Assembly (NCBI GenBank): GCA_050731755.1
Contig: JBOHPP010000054.1
Span: forward strand, 1 to 7,091
Source of the DNA: JBOHPP01 sp050731755
GTDB taxonomy: Bacteria; Methylomirabilota; Methylomirabilia; Rokubacteriales; CSP1-6
Reading direction: 5' to 3'
DNA length: 7,091 bases
Below the pieces are notes generated by a model. It did no database searches. It saw nothing but the letters and a program-made list of their open reading frames with translations, and had not been told where the DNA came from. The number at the start of each line of letters is the position of its first letter. The stretch's first letter is position 1. Below, one piece after another: positions 4,799 to 7,091 of the stretch. A program made the position numbers and the translations under genes.

Positions 4799-7059
4799 GA
4801 CGCCGGCAGCACGACCCGGAAGATGGAGCCCTTGCCCACCCGCGAGGTCACCTCGATGCGCCCTCCGTGGTCGGTCACGATGCCCTGGGCGATGGCCAGG
4901 CCGAGGCCGGTCCCCTGCCCCGGAGGCTTGGTGGTGAAGAATGGGTCGAAGATGCGGCCGAGGACGTCGTCGGCGATGCCCGGTCCCTCGTCCTCGAACT
5001 CGACTTCGATCTCGTCGCGCAGCCGGCGCGACCGGATGCACAGCGCGCCCTCGCTACTCATCGCCTCCAGCGCGTTGGCCGCGATCCCCAGGAACACCTG
5101 GCGGAGCTGGCCTTCGTTGGCCGGCACCGGAGGCAGCGTGGGCTCGAGCTCGGTGAGGAAGCGGCGCTCCTTGAAGCGCGACTGGTGGGAGAGCAGCTCG
5201 ATGGTCTTGGTGACCAGGGCGTTGAGGTCGGTGGACGTCCGGCGGCTACCCGGCTCCCGCACGAACTGCAGCAGGCTGGCCGTGATCTCCTTGCAGCGGT
5301 ACGCCTCCTCCTCGATCAGGCCGAGATAATGGCGGAAGTCGTCCATCGCGGCCGGCGCGCCCTCCCGCGTGCGGGTCACCAGGGCTTCGGCGCAACCGGC
5401 GATGGTCGCCAGCGGGTTGTTCAGCTCGTGGGCCACGCCGGCGGCCAGGCGTCCCGCCGTGGTGAGCCGCTCGGTCAGCAGCATCTGGCGCTCCAGCCGC
5501 TTGGCCAGCGTCACGTCCTCCACGAGGAGGACGAGGTGCTCGGCCGTGGGCTCGATCGGCGCCGCCGCCAGGCGGAAGACTTTGCTCTCACCCCCGATCG
5601 GCATCTCTTCCTCGGTGACGCTCACCCGGCGCGCCGAGAACGCCGCGGCCAGGAAATCGCCCACCCGCTCCCGGCGTGCGCTGGGGACAAGATCGGTCGC
5701 CGGCCGGTGCCGTGCCTCGTCCACGCCGAGGACCCGCGCCCCGTAGCGGTTGACGCTGACGACACGGAGCTCGCCGTCGAGGACGAAGACGCCGAGAGGC
5801 AGCGCCTCCAGCACGACCTCCACGAAGCGCTTCTGGGCGTCCAGCTCGCGGGTGCGCTCGGCCACCATCTGCTCCAGCTGCTCGTACAGGCGCGCATGCT
5901 CCAGCGCGATGGCGGCCTGATCGGCCAGAGCCAGGAGCAGCTCCTCCTCGGAGGCCGAGAAGTGATGGACGTCGCGGCGGAAGACGCTGAGGGCGCCGAT
6001 GACCCGGTCGCCCACCTTGAGCGGCACCGCCAGCATCGAGCGGAACCGGGTGAGTCGGGGGATGTCCGGGTAACGTGCGCGCGCGTCGGTGAAGAGGTCG
6101 GCGCTTTGCACGGGCCGCCGCTCGCTGACGGCCCGGCCGGAGATGCCTTCGCCCACGTGGAAACGGATCTGCGTCAAGATCTCGGGCGAAAGATCGAGAC
6201 TGGCCACCACATTCATGTCGCCGCTCGTCGGGTCGAGCGCCGTCACGCTGCACGATTCCACGCCCAGCACGCGGCGCGCCTCGTCGAGGATCACCCGAAT
6301 CGTTTCCTGGACGTCGAGGCTGGCCGTGACCGCGCGCCCGGCCTGAAGAAGGGCGCGCGTTTCGTCGGCGTGGCGCCGACTTTCGTCGTGCAGGCGCCGC
6401 TGCTCGATAGCCGAGGCCAGCGGCTGGGCCAGCCCGGCGACGACCTCGACGTCGGCCTCGTCGAAGGCGGCCGGGCGACGCGACGTCAGCGTGACCGCGC
6501 CAGTCACCGCCCCGCGCGACACCAAGGGCACCAGGAGCGCGGAGTGATAGCCGCGGGCGGCGAACGCCTCCCGGCTCAGCGGCGGCACCGCGGACGCGGC
6601 CAGGTCGTCCACCCGCAGCGGCGTGCCGCTCGTCACCACCTGCGCGAGCAGCGTCCCGTCGAGCGGCATGCGGGAGTCCCGCCGGGCGCCCAGGCCCAGC
6701 GTCCGCGCCGGCAGGTCCACGATCGTAAACTCCCGGCCCTCGGCGTCGATCAACGAGACACCGATGGAGTCGAACGGGACGAGCCCGGCCACGCCCTCGG
6801 CGAAGGCGCGGTAGACGGCGTCGAGCGGCTCGCCCGACCGGCCGAGGCGCGTCATCTCCGTCGACACACGCATGCGCAGAATCCCCCGGTAGTGGCGCCA
6901 TGCCTGCTCCACGGCGCGGCCGAGCTCGCCCGGAAGATCCCGGGGAAGCGTGGCCCGGCTCAGGCGGCCGAGCAGGGCCAGCTCACCACGCGCTCGACGG
7001 GGAGGGCCCAGGGGTGCCCGCAACAGCATCACCCGGCCGGACAGTCCCGGAGGCGCCAC
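4795..7059 (-). CDS. Multi-sensor histidine kinase (GAF-GAF-PAS-HisKA-HATPase), possibly 5'-partial
   Basis: 754 residues as drawn. Order: GAF-like domain (about 66-222), second GAF (about 232-390), short coiled coil (about 390-412), PAS (about 412-520), HisKA with phosphoacceptor His544 in GVAHELNNPL (541-550), and an HATPase_c domain (about 650-754) with N box Asn662 (NALEAM), G1 DEGPGI (690-695) and G2 GTGLGL (716-721). No membrane segments are visible, so it should be a soluble sensor of a cytosolic signal; the ligands of the GAF and PAS domains are unknown. It should phosphorylate the NtrC-type regulator whose ATG overlaps its stop codon. The start is uncertain: GTG 7059, ATG 7029 and ATG 6873 all lack a good ribosome binding site, and the frame stays open from 7059 to the window edge, so the true start may lie outside. 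Codon usage looks coding from about residue 26, which argues against 6873. Confidence 0.92.
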   Translation of the reverse strand: MAPPGLSGRVMLLRAPLGPPRRARGELALLGRLSRATLPRDLPGELGRAVEQAWRHYRGILRMRVSTEMTRLGRSGEPLDAVYRAFAEGVAGLVPFDSIGVSLIDAEGREFTIVDLPARTLGLGARRDSRMPLDGTLLAQVVTSGTPLRVDDLAASAVPPLSREAFAARGYHSALLVPLVSRGAVTGAVTLTSRRPAAFDEADVEVVAGLAQPLASAIEQRRLHDESRRHADETRALLQAGRAVTASLDVQETIRVILDEARRVLGVESCSVTALDPTSGDMNVVASLDLSPEILTQIRFHVGEGISGRAVSERRPVQSADLFTDARARYPDIPRLTRFRSMLAVPLKVGDRVIGALSVFRRDVHHFSASEEELLLALADQAAIALEHARLYEQLEQMVAERTRELDAQKRFVEVVLEALPLGVFVLDGELRVVSVNRYGARVLGVDEARHRPATDLVPSARRERVGDFLAAAFSARRVSVTEEEMPIGGESKVFRLAAAPIEPTAEHLVLLVEDVTLAKRLERQMLLTERLTTAGRLAAGVAHELNNPLATIAGCAEALVTRTREGAPAAMDDFRHYLGLIEEEAYRCKEITASLLQFVREPGSRRTSTDLNALVTKTIELLSHQSRFKERRFLTELEPTLPPVPANEGQLRQVFLGIAANALEAMSSEGALCIRSRRLRDEIEVEFEDEGPGIADDVLGRIFDPFFTTKPPGQGTGLGLAIAQGIVTDHGGRIEVTSRVGKGSIFRVVLPAS

Positions 7060-7091
7060 GCGGGCGAGTCGGAGTCCGCGCGTCGCGGGCC

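Noticed and set aside
4238..5329. Plus-strand open frame of 363 codons spanning the regulator and kinase genes
   Set aside because: It runs antisense across two genes with full sets of family motifs and shows low-complexity His/Arg/Ser composition; a shadow frame.
5588..6901. Minus-strand open frame of 437 codons within the kinase gene
   Set aside because: It is a different frame of the same strand and gives an Arg/Gly/Ala/Pro-rich product without domains; the GAF-PAS kinase frame explains this DNA.
1..7091. CRISPR array, tRNA, rRNA, insertion sequence or phage genes
   Set aside because: I found no spaced direct repeats, tRNA-like cloverleaf, transposase-like protein or terminal inverted repeats anywhere in the window.

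Overview
The window is a GC-rich stretch of bacterial chromosome with five protein-coding genes, short intergenic gaps and no RNA gene, mobile element or CRISPR array that I can see. Base composition, codons ending mostly in G or C, an NtrC-type two-component pair and an MtaA-like methyltransferase fused to DUF169 suggest an uncultured soil or groundwater lineage such as Rokubacteria/Methylomirabilota or a deltaproteobacterium-like group. That placement is a guess from style; no marker gene is present.

Layout. (1) Positions 57-779, minus strand: a 240-residue exported or membrane-anchored protein with TPR-like helices followed by a retropepsin-like aspartic protease domain. (2) Positions 780-1008: a divergent intergenic region with a 13-bp palindrome and other short repeats. 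(3) Positions 1009-2856, plus strand: a 615-residue fusion of DUF169 to a uroporphyrinogen-decarboxylase-superfamily domain of the MtaA/MtbA/CmuA methyltransferase type, with its His-X-Cys...Cys zinc ligands intact. (4) Positions 2857-2938: a convergent gap with a perfect 14-bp stem that looks like a terminator. (5) Positions 2939-3304, minus strand: a small glycine-rich RRM RNA-binding protein with a strong ribosome binding site and a leader that contains inverted repeats. (6) Positions 3446-7059, minus strand: a sensor kinase (GAF-GAF-PAS-HisKA-HATPase) and a sigma-54-dependent NtrC-family response regulator, overlapping by ATGA. The kinase frame is open to the right edge, so its true start may lie outside the window.

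How the genes relate. The kinase and regulator form one translationally coupled pair and should act in one phosphorelay that drives sigma-54 promoters; its targets are not evident here. The RRM gene follows on the same strand after 141 bases and probably has its own promoter. The protease and the DUF169-methyltransferase gene are divergently transcribed and may share control elements, but nothing in the sequence ties them to one pathway. The most unusual item is the DUF169-methyltransferase fusion: no corrinoid protein or partner methyltransferase is encoded beside it, so its substrate is unknown.
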